NCBI GenBank assembly: GCA_035708745.1
Contig: DASTFJ010000277.1
Span: forward strand, 39,656-103,655
DNA from: JAMLHN01 sp035708745
Lineage (GTDB): Bacteria; Chloroflexota; Chloroflexia; Thermomicrobiales; UBA6265
DNA length: 64,000 nt
Direction: 5' to 3'
The notes beneath the pieces are model-generated. The model had not been told where the DNA came from, made no database searches, and saw only the letters and a list, made by a program, of their open reading frames with translations. This document shows positions 1-7,175 of this stretch, in pieces (the first letter of the stretch is position 1; each line of letters starts with the position of its first letter). The translations under genes and the position numbers were made by a program.

Positions 1-288
1 GCGCTGCTTCCCATCGGATATGCAGACGGCTACCCCCGACATCTATCGAATCGCGGCTGGGTGGGCCACCAGGGACACCGACTCCCCATTCGCGGACGCG
101 TTTCCATGGACCAATGCGGCGTCAGCATTCCGAGCGATGATTCCCTGTCGGTTGGGGACGAGGTAACCATCCTCGGGCGACCCGAGACCGGCGCCCCCGA
201 CGCCAACCAGCTCGGCGCCCTCATCGACACCATAGGCTACGAAATCGTGTCCCGTATCTCCCGCCGCGTTCCCGTCGAATACCGCTAG
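1..288 (+). CDS. alr: Alanine racemase, C-terminal fragment
   Basis: Partial gene: only the last 95 codons are in the window, in frame from base 1. Alanine racemase is a PLP enzyme that interconverts L- and D-alanine for peptidoglycan. The fragment carries the C-terminal beta-domain signature: PIGYADGYPR near its start and GRVSMDQCGV about 35 residues later, the latter being the family block around the active-site Met-Asp. It ends with a normal TAG. No terminator is visible directly downstream. The product call is secure; the N-terminal PLP-lysine half is outside the window. Confidence 0.93.
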   Translation, partial: ALLPIGYADGYPRHLSNRGWVGHQGHRLPIRGRVSMDQCGVSIPSDDSLSVGDEVTILGRPETGAPDANQLGALIDTIGYEIVSRISRRVPVEYR

Positions 289-394
289 TCAGCACACGGC
301 CCCTGCGGAAGTCCGAAAGCACGCGATCGCCACACCCATCCGCCATGCATTCCCAATACGCCATTACTCCTAATTCGCTGCCGCTTTCCAGTTC

Positions 395-441
395 CTGTCA
401 TTCTGAGCAAAGCGAAGAATCCCTCGCATTTCTTCTCGGAG
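395..441 (+). repeat. Dispersed extragenic repeat, CATTCTGAGC-type
   Basis: The intergenic stretch 289-608 has no credible gene. It contains CTGTCATTCTGAGCAAAG followed by CGAAGAATCCCTCGC. This closely resembles a short extragenic repeat I recall from many Chloroflexota and other environmental genomes (CATTCTGAGCGAAGCGAAGAATCT). The inner TTC...GAA segments can pair weakly. It occurs once here, so repeat status rests on recall rather than on copies in this window. Confidence 0.45.
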
Positions 442-551
442 CTACCCGGCCGTCTCGCAATCCAGACCTTCGGTGAGTTGGATTCCACGGCGTAGTCCCG
501 CTCAATGAAGCTTTGGTTTCCACTGACCGATCTCTCGATTTCGATTTTCGG

Positions 552-581
552 AAAACGAAAAACGGCGCCTTTCGGCGCCGT
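552..581 (-). terminator. Rho-independent terminator of the HTH regulator gene
   Basis: An 8-bp perfect stem (acggcgcc 562-569 with ggcgccgt 574-581, loop tttc) is followed on the minus strand by a T-rich run (complement of the A-rich 552-561). It lies 28 bases past the stop of the minus-strand regulator that ends at 609. Confidence 0.8.
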
Positions 582-608
582 CAGTCCTATAATCAGTATT
601 TTTCGCCG

Positions 609-1145
609 TTACTCCGCGGCCCCGAGCTCCGCCGCCACACGCTTCAGATTCTCGATGTCCTTACGCACGACGAACGTCCGGCCGCTCATATCGTCTTTGA
701 CATAACTCAACGTCCGGTCGTCCATCCACCGATAAATGGTGGGGCGGGTGACATTGAGCTGCTGGGCCGCATTCCCGATCGACACCAGCTCGTTCGGCTC
801 GAACGCCCGGAATTTCGCCAGCGCGAGCATTCGCCCCAGCTCAGAATCCCAGAACGAACGCGGGACGGTGTAATCGTCCGCGGCCGCCGGCCAAAAGAGC
901 AGCTGCACGATCGAATCGATCGCGGTCAGCACATGTTCCTTCTGCTCGCGTACTTCACCGCGGGCGAGCCGCGAGAGCTTGCTGAGATCTCGACCAAGCG
1001 GACCATCGCGCAAAGCATCGAGCGACAAGGGCTCGAAGGCGCTTGGGTAAAGCTGGTTGATCAACCGGTGATGATGGCTGTACACCACCTGCAACGCTTG
1101 ATCGATTACCGGTTGGTAATCGCGGGAACTGCCTTCCACTCCCAC
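609..1145 (-). CDS. Helix-turn-helix DNA-binding protein (excisionase/MerR-type HTH)
   Basis: A 178-residue protein. Residues about 120-170 form an HTH_17-type winged helix (VSIGNAAQQLNVTRPTIYRWMDDR, then a wing-like SGRTFVVRKDIENL), as in excisionases and MerR-like regulators. The first ~110 residues are mostly helical and not recognised; they may be a dimerisation or sensing domain. It is a single-gene transcript with its own strong promoter at 1201-1229 and a terminator at 552-581. TGTACG repeats around the promoter could be its own operator. The target is unknown; there is no phage context, so a true excisionase role is unlikely. Confidence 0.72.
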   Translation of the reverse strand: MGVEGSSRDYQPVIDQALQVVYSHHHRLINQLYPSAFEPLSLDALRDGPLGRDLSKLSRLARGEVREQKEHVLTAIDSIVQLLFWPAAADDYTVPRSFWDSELGRMLALAKFRAFEPNELVSIGNAAQQLNVTRPTIYRWMDDRTLSYVKDDMSGRTFVVRKDIENLKRVAAELGAAE

Positions 1146-1200
1146 TCCTTACGCGATTTCCCATGCCGTCGCGAACGTATCTTTCGGACTGTACGGTCAG

Positions 1201-1229
1201 ATTGTACGCTCGTGACGTAGCAATGTCAA
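1201..1229 (-). promoter_or_regulatory. Sigma-70 promoter for the HTH regulator
   Basis: On the minus strand TTGACA (complement of 1224-1229) and TACAAT (complement of 1201-1206) are separated by exactly 17 bases, giving a start near 1194 and a leader of about 50 bases. TGTACG occurs at 1190-1195 and 1203-1208, the second overlapping the -10, and in inverse orientation at 1330-1335. The rest of 1146-1453 shows no gene. Confidence 0.6.
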
Positions 1230-1453
1230 CGCCTTGAAAAGCCCTTGTATTTCCCAGCAAATCGCCAGAGTTTACTGTGACGACCTGTCAATAACAACGC
1301 TCAAAAGCATGACATAGTTTCGCGGTGTTCGTACAGTTTTGTCCGCCGTCGCAAGCACCAGGAGTTGTGACCCGCACGACAGCACGTCGCTCGATCCTCC
1401 GCTCGTTGATTCGCCTGGCATCGGAGGTCTTCGGTATACGACCGGGAGGGAAA

Positions 1454-1810
1454 TTAGGAACCGGTCGTCATCCCGCGAACCGCCAACCCTGCCACGAACA
1501 GCGCGCCCAGGCTGAAGAACAGCAACGCTTGCCGCGCATCCCGTTCGCGCATATAGCTCCAGATGAAGGGCAATGCCAACACCGCGGTCAATCCATAGAG
1601 GATATGGATCGATGACTCCGGCCGGAAACCCTTCACGTACAGCACGACGCCGAACGCAACCTGAGCCAGGATCAGCAATTCGCCGATCATCAACGCCCCA
1701 TTGAAGCTCCCGGTCACGCCACCACCGGTGAAGTAGAGATACATCCCCCAGATGCCAATCGCCGCCATGAAGAGCAACATCGACGTCGCCAACCGGTCGT
1801 GCATCAACAA
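1454..1810 (-). CDS. Small four-helix membrane protein, unknown function
   Basis: About 118 residues with four hydrophobic segments at roughly 10-29, 38-60, 70-87 and 95-112, joined by short charged loops (RDAR, RPESS). I do not recognise the family. The start is uncertain: TTG codons at 1810 and 1807 and an ATG at 1804 are adjacent, and a GGAGG lies about 18 bases upstream of the TTG, further than usual. It is on the same strand as the downstream regulator gene and the upstream MBL operon, but separated from both by over 130 bases, so it may be monocistronic. Confidence 0.6.
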   Translation of the reverse strand: MLMHDRLATSMLLFMAAIGIWGMYLYFTGGGVTGSFNGALMIGELLILAQVAFGVVLYVKGFRPESSIHILYGLTAVLALPFIWSYMRERDARQALLFFSLGALFVAGLAVRGMTTGS

Positions 1811-1943
1811 AATCGTAGACAGAGCGAACCTCCCCGACTATTCGTGCGCGGGCATCTCATCTCGAAAATGTTCCGGTTCGATCGCCTTGGCTGGAAACCC
1901 TGGGGATGAGCCCGGGAATCGACCGCGCAAACTACGCAGATTG

Positions 1944-2819
1944 TCACACGCAGGAGTCACCCGAGAGCTCGAACAATCGCTGCTGCACTTCGACCGCGGG
2001 CCGCCGCTCGCACGGTCGCCGAGCCAATAGATCGAGCGCACCGTGACGGGGAAGGGGAGTCAACCCCTCATGCACCCATCCGCCGGACAGCGCGACATCG
2101 GCAACAGCCAGGGCAGGGGTATTGTTTGTCTCCGAAAGATGAGCGAGATAGATGATCGGATCGCGGCCCGACCGTTCCCGCACCACATCGGTCAACCGCC
2201 CGCACTCGTCGTTCGAAAGATGACCCACGCTGGAAAGCACGCGCCGCTTCAGGTGGGCCGGATAGGGGCCGCGCTTCAGCAGATCGAGATTGTGATTGGC
2301 CTCGACCACGATCACGTCAGCGCGCGTCATCGCGTCGACCGTGATCTCATCCCATTCCCCCAAATCGGTAAACACCGCAACATTCACCCCGCCGCACGCC
2401 ACCACCGCCCCCAACGGCTCAGCAGCATCGTGTGACGTACGAATCGCGCTCACCTCGATGTCGCCGCATTCGAACCGGCCACCATGCTTGATCTTGAGCC
2501 ATTCCTTCGTCAAACCCATCGCCCGCGCGGTGCCGCTGCCGGTCACGACCGGAACACCCGCCTTCACCAAAGCCGGAACGGCTCGGATGTGATCGATATG
2601 TTCGTGCGTGATGTAGACGAAGCTTAGATCGGAGAGACGCAACCCGTACGTTAGCAGCTCCGATCGCAATCGATTGGGACCGATCCCGCAATCGATCAGC
2701 CCCGCTGCCTGCCCGCATTGCACCAGCAACGAATTACCGCTGCTGCCGCTGGCAAACGAAACCACGCGAACTCGCCCCGAGGGATCAACCACCGAAGATC
2801 GCCCGTCCGATCCGGACAT
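1944..2819 (-). CDS. MBL-fold metallo-hydrolase, YycJ/WalJ type
   Basis: 291 residues. The N-terminus VVSFASGSSGNSLLV and the zinc motif THEHIDHI match the YycJ/WalJ branch of the metallo-beta-lactamase fold. Further ligands are visible in TSHDAAEPLG, FTDLGE and AHLSETNN. In Firmicutes WalJ coordinates cell-wall and replication stress; a 5'-3' exonuclease role has been proposed for relatives. I chose ATG 2819 because GAGGGGG lies 6-7 bases before it; an upstream TTG at 2837 lacks this. It overlaps the end of yggS by 35 bases, indicating translational coupling in the operon pgeF-yggS-this gene. Confidence 0.82.
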   Translation of the reverse strand: MSGSDGRSSVVDPSGRVRVVSFASGSSGNSLLVQCGQAAGLIDCGIGPNRLRSELLTYGLRLSDLSFVYITHEHIDHIRAVPALVKAGVPVVTGSGTARAMGLTKEWLKIKHGGRFECGDIEVSAIRTSHDAAEPLGAVVACGGVNVAVFTDLGEWDEITVDAMTRADVIVVEANHNLDLLKRGPYPAHLKRRVLSSVGHLSNDECGRLTDVVRERSGRDPIIYLAHLSETNNTPALAVADVALSGGWVHEGLTPLPRHGALDLLARRPCERRPAVEVQQRLFELSGDSCV

Positions 2820-3483
2820 GCGTCGCCCCCTCGGCAATGGCCGCCTCGAAATCGTTGCTCATCCCCATCGAAAGGACCGGGAGCCCAATCCCACTCTCCT
2901 GCTCGAGCGCATGCGCGAGCTCCCGCAACTCGCGAAAGACCGGTCGTACGTCATGCTGATCGCGAACCAGCGGCGCCATGGTCATCAAGCCGACCGGCCG
3001 CAGCCCCGGTTTCGCCAAAACGAGATCGAGCAACTCCGGCGCCTCGGTCAATGGGCAACCAGCCTTCTGCGCTTCAACAGCCACATTGATTTCGAGCAAA
3101 AGCTCGATCGGCCTTCCCAATGCTTCTGCCTGCTTCGCCAACACTTCTACCAACGAAGGCCGGTCCACCGATTCGATGATATCGAACAGTTCCGTGGCCA
3201 CCTTCACTTTGTTCGATTGCAGACTTCCAATCATATGAAGTCGGGCGTCGTCCGGTAGCGGTGTTGCGAATTTCGTCCGTGCGTCCTGAACTCGGTTTTC
3301 ACCGAATGCCCGCAATCCGAGCGCGTACGCTTCGTCGACCTCCGGCCGTCCAACCGTCTTCGTCACGCCGACGATCGTTACGACTTCAGGGTCGCGCCCA
3401 GCTCGCTCGGCAGCGTGACTGACTCGCCTGCGCACGTCGACAAGCCGCGCTTCGAGTGTTGTCGCCGTCGACATCCCGCTCAT
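2785..3483 (-). CDS. yggS: PLP homeostasis protein YggS/PLPBP
   Basis: 232 residues, the usual size. A PLP-binding alanine-racemase-like barrel without known enzymatic activity that buffers pyridoxal phosphate. Signatures: VTIVGVTKTV with the PLP lysine, FGENRVQDA, HMIGSLQSNK, and the end block LSMGMSNDFEAAIAEGATHVRIGRAIFG. The ATG at 3483 overlaps the pgeF stop as ATGA, so this start is preferred over upstream codons. Its pairing with pgeF is common in Gram-positive and Chloroflexota genomes. Confidence 0.92.
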   Translation of the reverse strand: MSGMSTATTLEARLVDVRRRVSHAAERAGRDPEVVTIVGVTKTVGRPEVDEAYALGLRAFGENRVQDARTKFATPLPDDARLHMIGSLQSNKVKVATELFDIIESVDRPSLVEVLAKQAEALGRPIELLLEINVAVEAQKAGCPLTEAPELLDLVLAKPGLRPVGLMTMAPLVRDQHDVRPVFRELRELAHALEQESGIGLPVLSMGMSNDFEAAIAEGATHVRIGRAIFGG

Positions 3484-4274
3484 TCGGCCACCGCAATAAT
3501 GGATGCAAACCGCCCGGTCGCCGGTCCCTGGCCCCGGTGTGAGAACCAACCGTCACCGCTGCAACGCGTGCAGATGGCCGATTGTTCGATGGCATCGTCG
3601 CGAATCCCGGCCGCCAGTAGCTGCAACCGGTTCGCTTCCGCGAGATCGAAATGCCATGCTCCATTCGAGCGTGACAGCGCGCCGTCGCCAGCAGGCAACG
3701 ACTCGCGCCAACCATCGATGACTTCGTCCCCAACCTCGTAGCAGCCTTTGCAGATCCCCGGGCCGATGAACGCCAGAATCTGTTCCGGCCCGGCGGCGAA
3801 TTCCTCCACCATCGTCTGCACCGCCGCGCCGCTCACATTGGCAACCGTGCCCCGCCAGCCGGCGTGTATGACGCCCACCGAGCGAGTCTGCGGATCGCAC
3901 AGAATCACCGCCAGGCAATCGGCGTGGGTCATCATCACCGCCACATTCGGCTCGTTCGTAACAAGACTATCGAACTTGCCGAACAGCCCGGTGCCTGGGG
4001 CCGAGCCGGTCCCGGCTTTGGCCCGCGGCACGATCCCGACCGCATTGCCATGTACCTGATGCGCGGTCACCAGCGTTGCCGGATCGATCCCCATCCGCTT
4101 GCACCAGAGCTGGCGCATCTCCCAGGCATCGACCGGATCACGCGGTTCCGAATACGAGATATTCCCGTCCGCTCGGCCCATTCCCGGAATTCGCCCAGTG
4201 ATGCCGTGACGCACGAAAGGGAGCCGTCCAATCGCGGCGCTCCGCAGTGGTCGGATATCGATCGAAGTGGTCAT
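3480..4274 (-). CDS. pgeF: Peptidoglycan editing factor PgeF (YfiH, multicopper-like fold)
   Basis: 264 residues. The family (formerly called polyphenol oxidase/laccase domain) removes wrongly incorporated L-Ser from muropeptides or acts on purine nucleosides. The metal and active-site residues are visible in order: TAHQVHG, MTHADCLAVILCDP, VIHAGWRGT, IGPGICKGCYEVG, and CTRCSGDGWFSHRG near the C-terminus. Its ATG overlaps the stop of the upstream spermidine-synthase-like gene by four bases (ATGA), and its stop overlaps yggS in the same way. Confidence 0.9.
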   Translation of the reverse strand: MTTSIDIRPLRSAAIGRLPFVRHGITGRIPGMGRADGNISYSEPRDPVDAWEMRQLWCKRMGIDPATLVTAHQVHGNAVGIVPRAKAGTGSAPGTGLFGKFDSLVTNEPNVAVMMTHADCLAVILCDPQTRSVGVIHAGWRGTVANVSGAAVQTMVEEFAAGPEQILAFIGPGICKGCYEVGDEVIDGWRESLPAGDGALSRSNGAWHFDLAEANRLQLLAAGIRDDAIEQSAICTRCSGDGWFSHRGQGPATGRFASIIAVAE

Positions 4275-5926
4275 TCGCCGGTTTCTTTTCTCGCCTCGTC
4301 GAAGATCATGCGGTCGATCAGCGTTTCGACCGGAGCCCGATCGTCCGTATACGGCCGGTCATGGGCCGCGTTCAGACGCAGATTTCCATCGGCGAACACC
4401 TCCGCCGCGACGATCTGCTGATTCGAACCCGGCGCGGTCGACCCGAGTCGCGCCCGAATCTCTTCGAGTGTGACGTCGTCGTTCGACGCGATGACCATTG
4501 TGTTGTCATAGCCATGAACGTCGACCAGCCAAACCGACTGGAAGACCGCGCTCAGGGTAGATGATAGTGCGTCCACCAACCGGAAATCGGACTCAGACCG
4601 GCCAACATTCACGACCACCACTCCGTGCTCGTTCAAATGCTGCGCCACCAGCTCGAAATACTCTTTCGTTGCCAGGTGAAAGGGAATGTACGGCTGGCGA
4701 TAGGCGTCGAGCGCGACGAGATCGTACATCTGGTCACTGGTCTCGAGGAAATAGCGGCCGTCTTCGGCATGGGTCGTCAATCGCGGATCGTCGAGCGCGA
4801 AATATGTTCGCGCCAGCTCCAGCACCTTCGGATCGATCTCGACCCCATCGATATGTAGATCGGGGTAGGTCGCCAGCAAGGAATGGGCCGACGTGCCTCC
4901 TGCCAGTCCGACGATCAGCGCGTTCTTCGGGTCGGTCCCCGTCATCCTTGGCGCCAGCAGAAAGTAGTCCCACGGACCGCCCGTCAGCACCGAGCTCGGA
5001 TCATAGATCGAATGAATCGCGTGTCCGTCGTTCAGCGCCAGCAAATAACGCCCATCGTCGTTCAGCACTTGAATGTAGTTGTAGTCGGATTCGGCTTCCT
5101 CGACCAGCACGCCCCGGTAGGGCGGTTTGATCGTCCCCGATGCGGTCGCGGCGTGCAATCCCAACGAGCTAACCAAAAGTACGGCTACCAGCGCGATGCG
5201 GCTTCCTCCGCGCATGAGAAACAAACCCACGATCGCCAGCGCCATCAACGCGCCACCCATGATCAAAAACGTCGCGCGGGTACCGAAGATCGGTATCAGG
5301 ATCAACACCGGCAGAAAGCTGCCCGCGATCGAGCCGACGGTCGAAAGGGCGTAGATATTGCCGGCCGTCTCACCGCTCGAACGGATGTTCTTCGTCCGCA
5401 TGCGAATTGCAAACGGCGAGATACAGCCGAATAACAGCATTGGCAGCGCCATCAGCAGCAGGGAACCGAAAAACGACCCGAAAAACGCGCCCACATTCAA
5501 TTCGTCGAATGCGTCCAGCGACTCTCGCAGAATCGGCCGCGCAATTACCGGGATCAACGCGACCGCAAATCCCGCCAAACCCGCAACGACCAGCATGACC
5601 TCGAGCGTGGGATACCGATCCGCCAGACGTCCACCCAGGTAATAGCCAACCGCCAGAAATGCCAGCGTCAGCCCAATCAGATTGGCCCAGATGAAGGTGG
5701 ACGTTCCGAAATACGGCGCGAGCAAGCGTGACATCGCCAGCTCGGTGCCGATGCTGACGGCGCCACACAAGAACACCAGCGCCAGCAGCAATGCGCGCTG
5801 CCGCGATCCGCTGATTCCGAAAGTCGCATCATTGGTTCGTTCGAGGGCGATCGTGGACGTCTCGTTTGGAGAGGTTGCCGGTTCGGCGATGCGATGCATA
5901 CGTGGTTTCGATCGATCGGAGGTCAT
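4271..5926 (-). CDS. Membrane-fused spermidine/spermine synthase-like methyltransferase fold protein
   Basis: 551 residues: a hydrophobic N-terminal half (about seven or eight helices between 45 and 250) followed by a spermidine-synthase Rossmann domain. Within it are ALIVGLAGGTSAHSLL, VDGVEIDPKVLELA, EDGRYFLE and LVALDAYRQPYIPFHL. The motif 'GGxxxHSLL...E.D' is the aminopropyltransferase nucleotide-binding region. Fused proteins of this type are widespread, and their true substrate is mostly unknown; polyamine synthesis is possible but unproven. It is first in the four-gene operon with pgeF, yggS and the MBL hydrolase. No clear Shine-Dalgarno before the ATG. Confidence 0.82.
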   Translation of the reverse strand: MTSDRSKPRMHRIAEPATSPNETSTIALERTNDATFGISGSRQRALLLALVFLCGAVSIGTELAMSRLLAPYFGTSTFIWANLIGLTLAFLAVGYYLGGRLADRYPTLEVMLVVAGLAGFAVALIPVIARPILRESLDAFDELNVGAFFGSFFGSLLLMALPMLLFGCISPFAIRMRTKNIRSSGETAGNIYALSTVGSIAGSFLPVLILIPIFGTRATFLIMGGALMALAIVGLFLMRGGSRIALVAVLLVSSLGLHAATASGTIKPPYRGVLVEEAESDYNYIQVLNDDGRYLLALNDGHAIHSIYDPSSVLTGGPWDYFLLAPRMTGTDPKNALIVGLAGGTSAHSLLATYPDLHIDGVEIDPKVLELARTYFALDDPRLTTHAEDGRYFLETSDQMYDLVALDAYRQPYIPFHLATKEYFELVAQHLNEHGVVVVNVGRSESDFRLVDALSSTLSAVFQSVWLVDVHGYDNTMVIASNDDVTLEEIRARLGSTAPGSNQQIVAAEVFADGNLRLNAAHDRPYTDDRAPVETLIDRMIFDEARKETGE

Positions 5927-6114
5927 TCGTGGCGTCGAGCCAAAAAACTATCGCACGACCCCTTCGGCTCGAAATCCCCCGCGTGCATACTTTGCGGTCA
6001 ATCTATGTTATCCGCAAAAGAATTGCACGTCGAGCTATTCGGTCCCTACCTCCGGTTTCGTGGTAAAACCAACCGTTCCATGGCCCGTGACACCGCCGCC
6101 ACATGGAGAGCAGC

Positions 6115-6576
6115 GTGGCTTCGATCACAACCGATATCGTCGACTCCTACGTCTTCCGCCACCGGCTCGGCCGCGCGCAATTCTTGTTGCTCCGCCGCCG
6201 GCCGGATCTCCCTCTGGGCAATACCTGGCATGGCATTCATGGCCGCGTCTCCGACGGCGAGACATCGCTCGAAGCCGCACGCCGCGCCGTCCGCATCCAA
6301 ACCGGACTCGCCAATCTCGATACCTTCTCAGCGGACTACATCAACCAATTCTTCGACCATGCCACCGACACCATCGTCCTGGCGCCGGTCTTCGCCTTTC
6401 AGCTCGTCGAGGAAACGCCCATCTCCCTCGACGATGAATTCGACGACTACGCCTGGTGCGACCGCGACGAAGCCACCGGCCGCCTCATCTTCGCCGGCCA
6501 GCGCTGGGCTGTCCGCCATATCGAAGACATCGTCGCCAATCCCGTCGCCGACTCCGACTTCTACCGCCTACCGTAA
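6115..6576 (+). CDS. NUDIX-fold protein with a degenerate catalytic box
   Basis: 153 residues from GTG 6115, chosen because GGAG sits six bases before it; an ATG at 6103 lacks a ribosome site. The fold signals are typical of Nudix dNTP pyrophosphatases: YVFRHRLGRAQFLLLRRR, WHGIHGRVSDGE, and a late VFAFQL...DDEFDDYAWCDRDEA. The Nudix box spans residues 43-65, but the consensus REUxEExGU reads RAVRIQTGL, so all three catalytic glutamates of that stretch are Ala, Ile and Gln. It may therefore bind rather than hydrolyse nucleotides. Neighbours give no clear partner. Confidence 0.75.
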   Translation: MASITTDIVDSYVFRHRLGRAQFLLLRRRPDLPLGNTWHGIHGRVSDGETSLEAARRAVRIQTGLANLDTFSADYINQFFDHATDTIVLAPVFAFQLVEETPISLDDEFDDYAWCDRDEATGRLIFAGQRWAVRHIEDIVANPVADSDFYRLP

Positions 6577-6706
6577 CGCCCATCGTCTCGCAACCCAGCC
6601 TCCTGCCCACGGTCGCAGCGCAGGTGCCTCCGCGCCGTGCGATCGAGCGCATCTCGATAACCAACCGCACCCACCACTATTCCCGAAATAGGAACCGCGC
6701 ACTCCC

Positions 6707-6736
6707 TTGACGCGATGAGAACATATGTGCTATTCT
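6707..6736 (+). promoter_or_regulatory. Sigma-70 promoter with embedded LexA/SOS-type box (locus A)
   Basis: TTGACG at 6707-6712 and TATTCT at 6731-6736 are 18 bases apart. The last 12 spacer bases, 6719-6730, read GAACATATGTGC, one mismatch from the Gram-positive LexA palindrome GAAC-N4-GTTC, and abut the -10. A repressor there would block initiation. The nearest gene downstream is uvrB, a classical SOS gene, about 430 bases on. The same layout is repeated at 44155-44183. Confidence 0.65.
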
Positions 6737-6742
6737 ATCAAC

Positions 6743-6900
6743 AAGCGGCACATCGGCGGACGGACTCAGCGAGTCCGCGCCCCAGGTACTCCCACAACAG
6801 CTGGTGGTCGAGGACGGGGTGGCGATGCATGACCTGGGCAGTGCCTACGTGCCAACCGCCCGGCAACCTCCTGCCGTCACCCAAGGCTCGCGCGCGGACT
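6743..6900 (+). ncRNA. Candidate structured RNA or uvrB leader, copy A of a two-member family
   Basis: The transcript from the 6707 promoter starts with AAGCGGCACA..GGCGGA, also found 13 bases behind the -10 of locus B. Two more blocks recur in the same order: CCTGGGCAGTGCC at 6833-6845 (CCTGGGCAGCGCC in B) and CCTGCCGT at 6870-6877. Possible stems: GGCAC 6747-6751 with GTGCC 6841-6845; a perfect CGGACTC/GAGTCCG hairpin at 6761-6777; CCAGGT 6782-6787 with ACCTGG 6832-6837. No strong terminator is visible, so it may run into uvrB as a long leader. The 3' boundary is approximate. I know of no described family that fits. Confidence 0.45.
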
Positions 6901-7120
6901 CGATCAGAAAAGAGTGATCGCTCCCGAGAAATCAGACGCAAGCAAAACGAAAAGAAAACAAGCTTCGTCCGACCAGGGCGAAGCCATACCCAGGTCCCAT
7001 AGCCCGAAAACAGTGGAGAACACCCACGTCGCGAAGGGCAGTAGTGCCCGTTCCCTGATTGGCCCGTTGGATTGGGCCGATTCCTCGTTAACCTCGAAAG
7101 GCTCCCTAAGCCTCGTCGGC

Positions 7121-7126
7121 TATAAT
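7121..7126 (+). promoter_or_regulatory. Possible proximal uvrB -10 element
   Basis: A consensus TATAAT lies 50 bases before the uvrB ATG, but no good -35 is found 16-18 bases upstream. It could be a weak constitutive uvrB promoter in addition to the SOS promoter at 6707. The stretch 6901-7120 otherwise holds only two short hairpins (GGGCA/TGCCC 7036-7049 and GGCCC/GGGCC near 7063-7080). Confidence 0.3.
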
Positions 7127-7175
7127 CCACCCCTTGACCAGATCATCTGATCTGATTCCCGAGGTCCTCCCAATC

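Noticed and set aside
6715..7002. 95-codon frame upstream of uvrB
   Set aside because: Its ATG lies inside the promoter before the -10, and its translation is not shared with locus B despite shared nucleotides.
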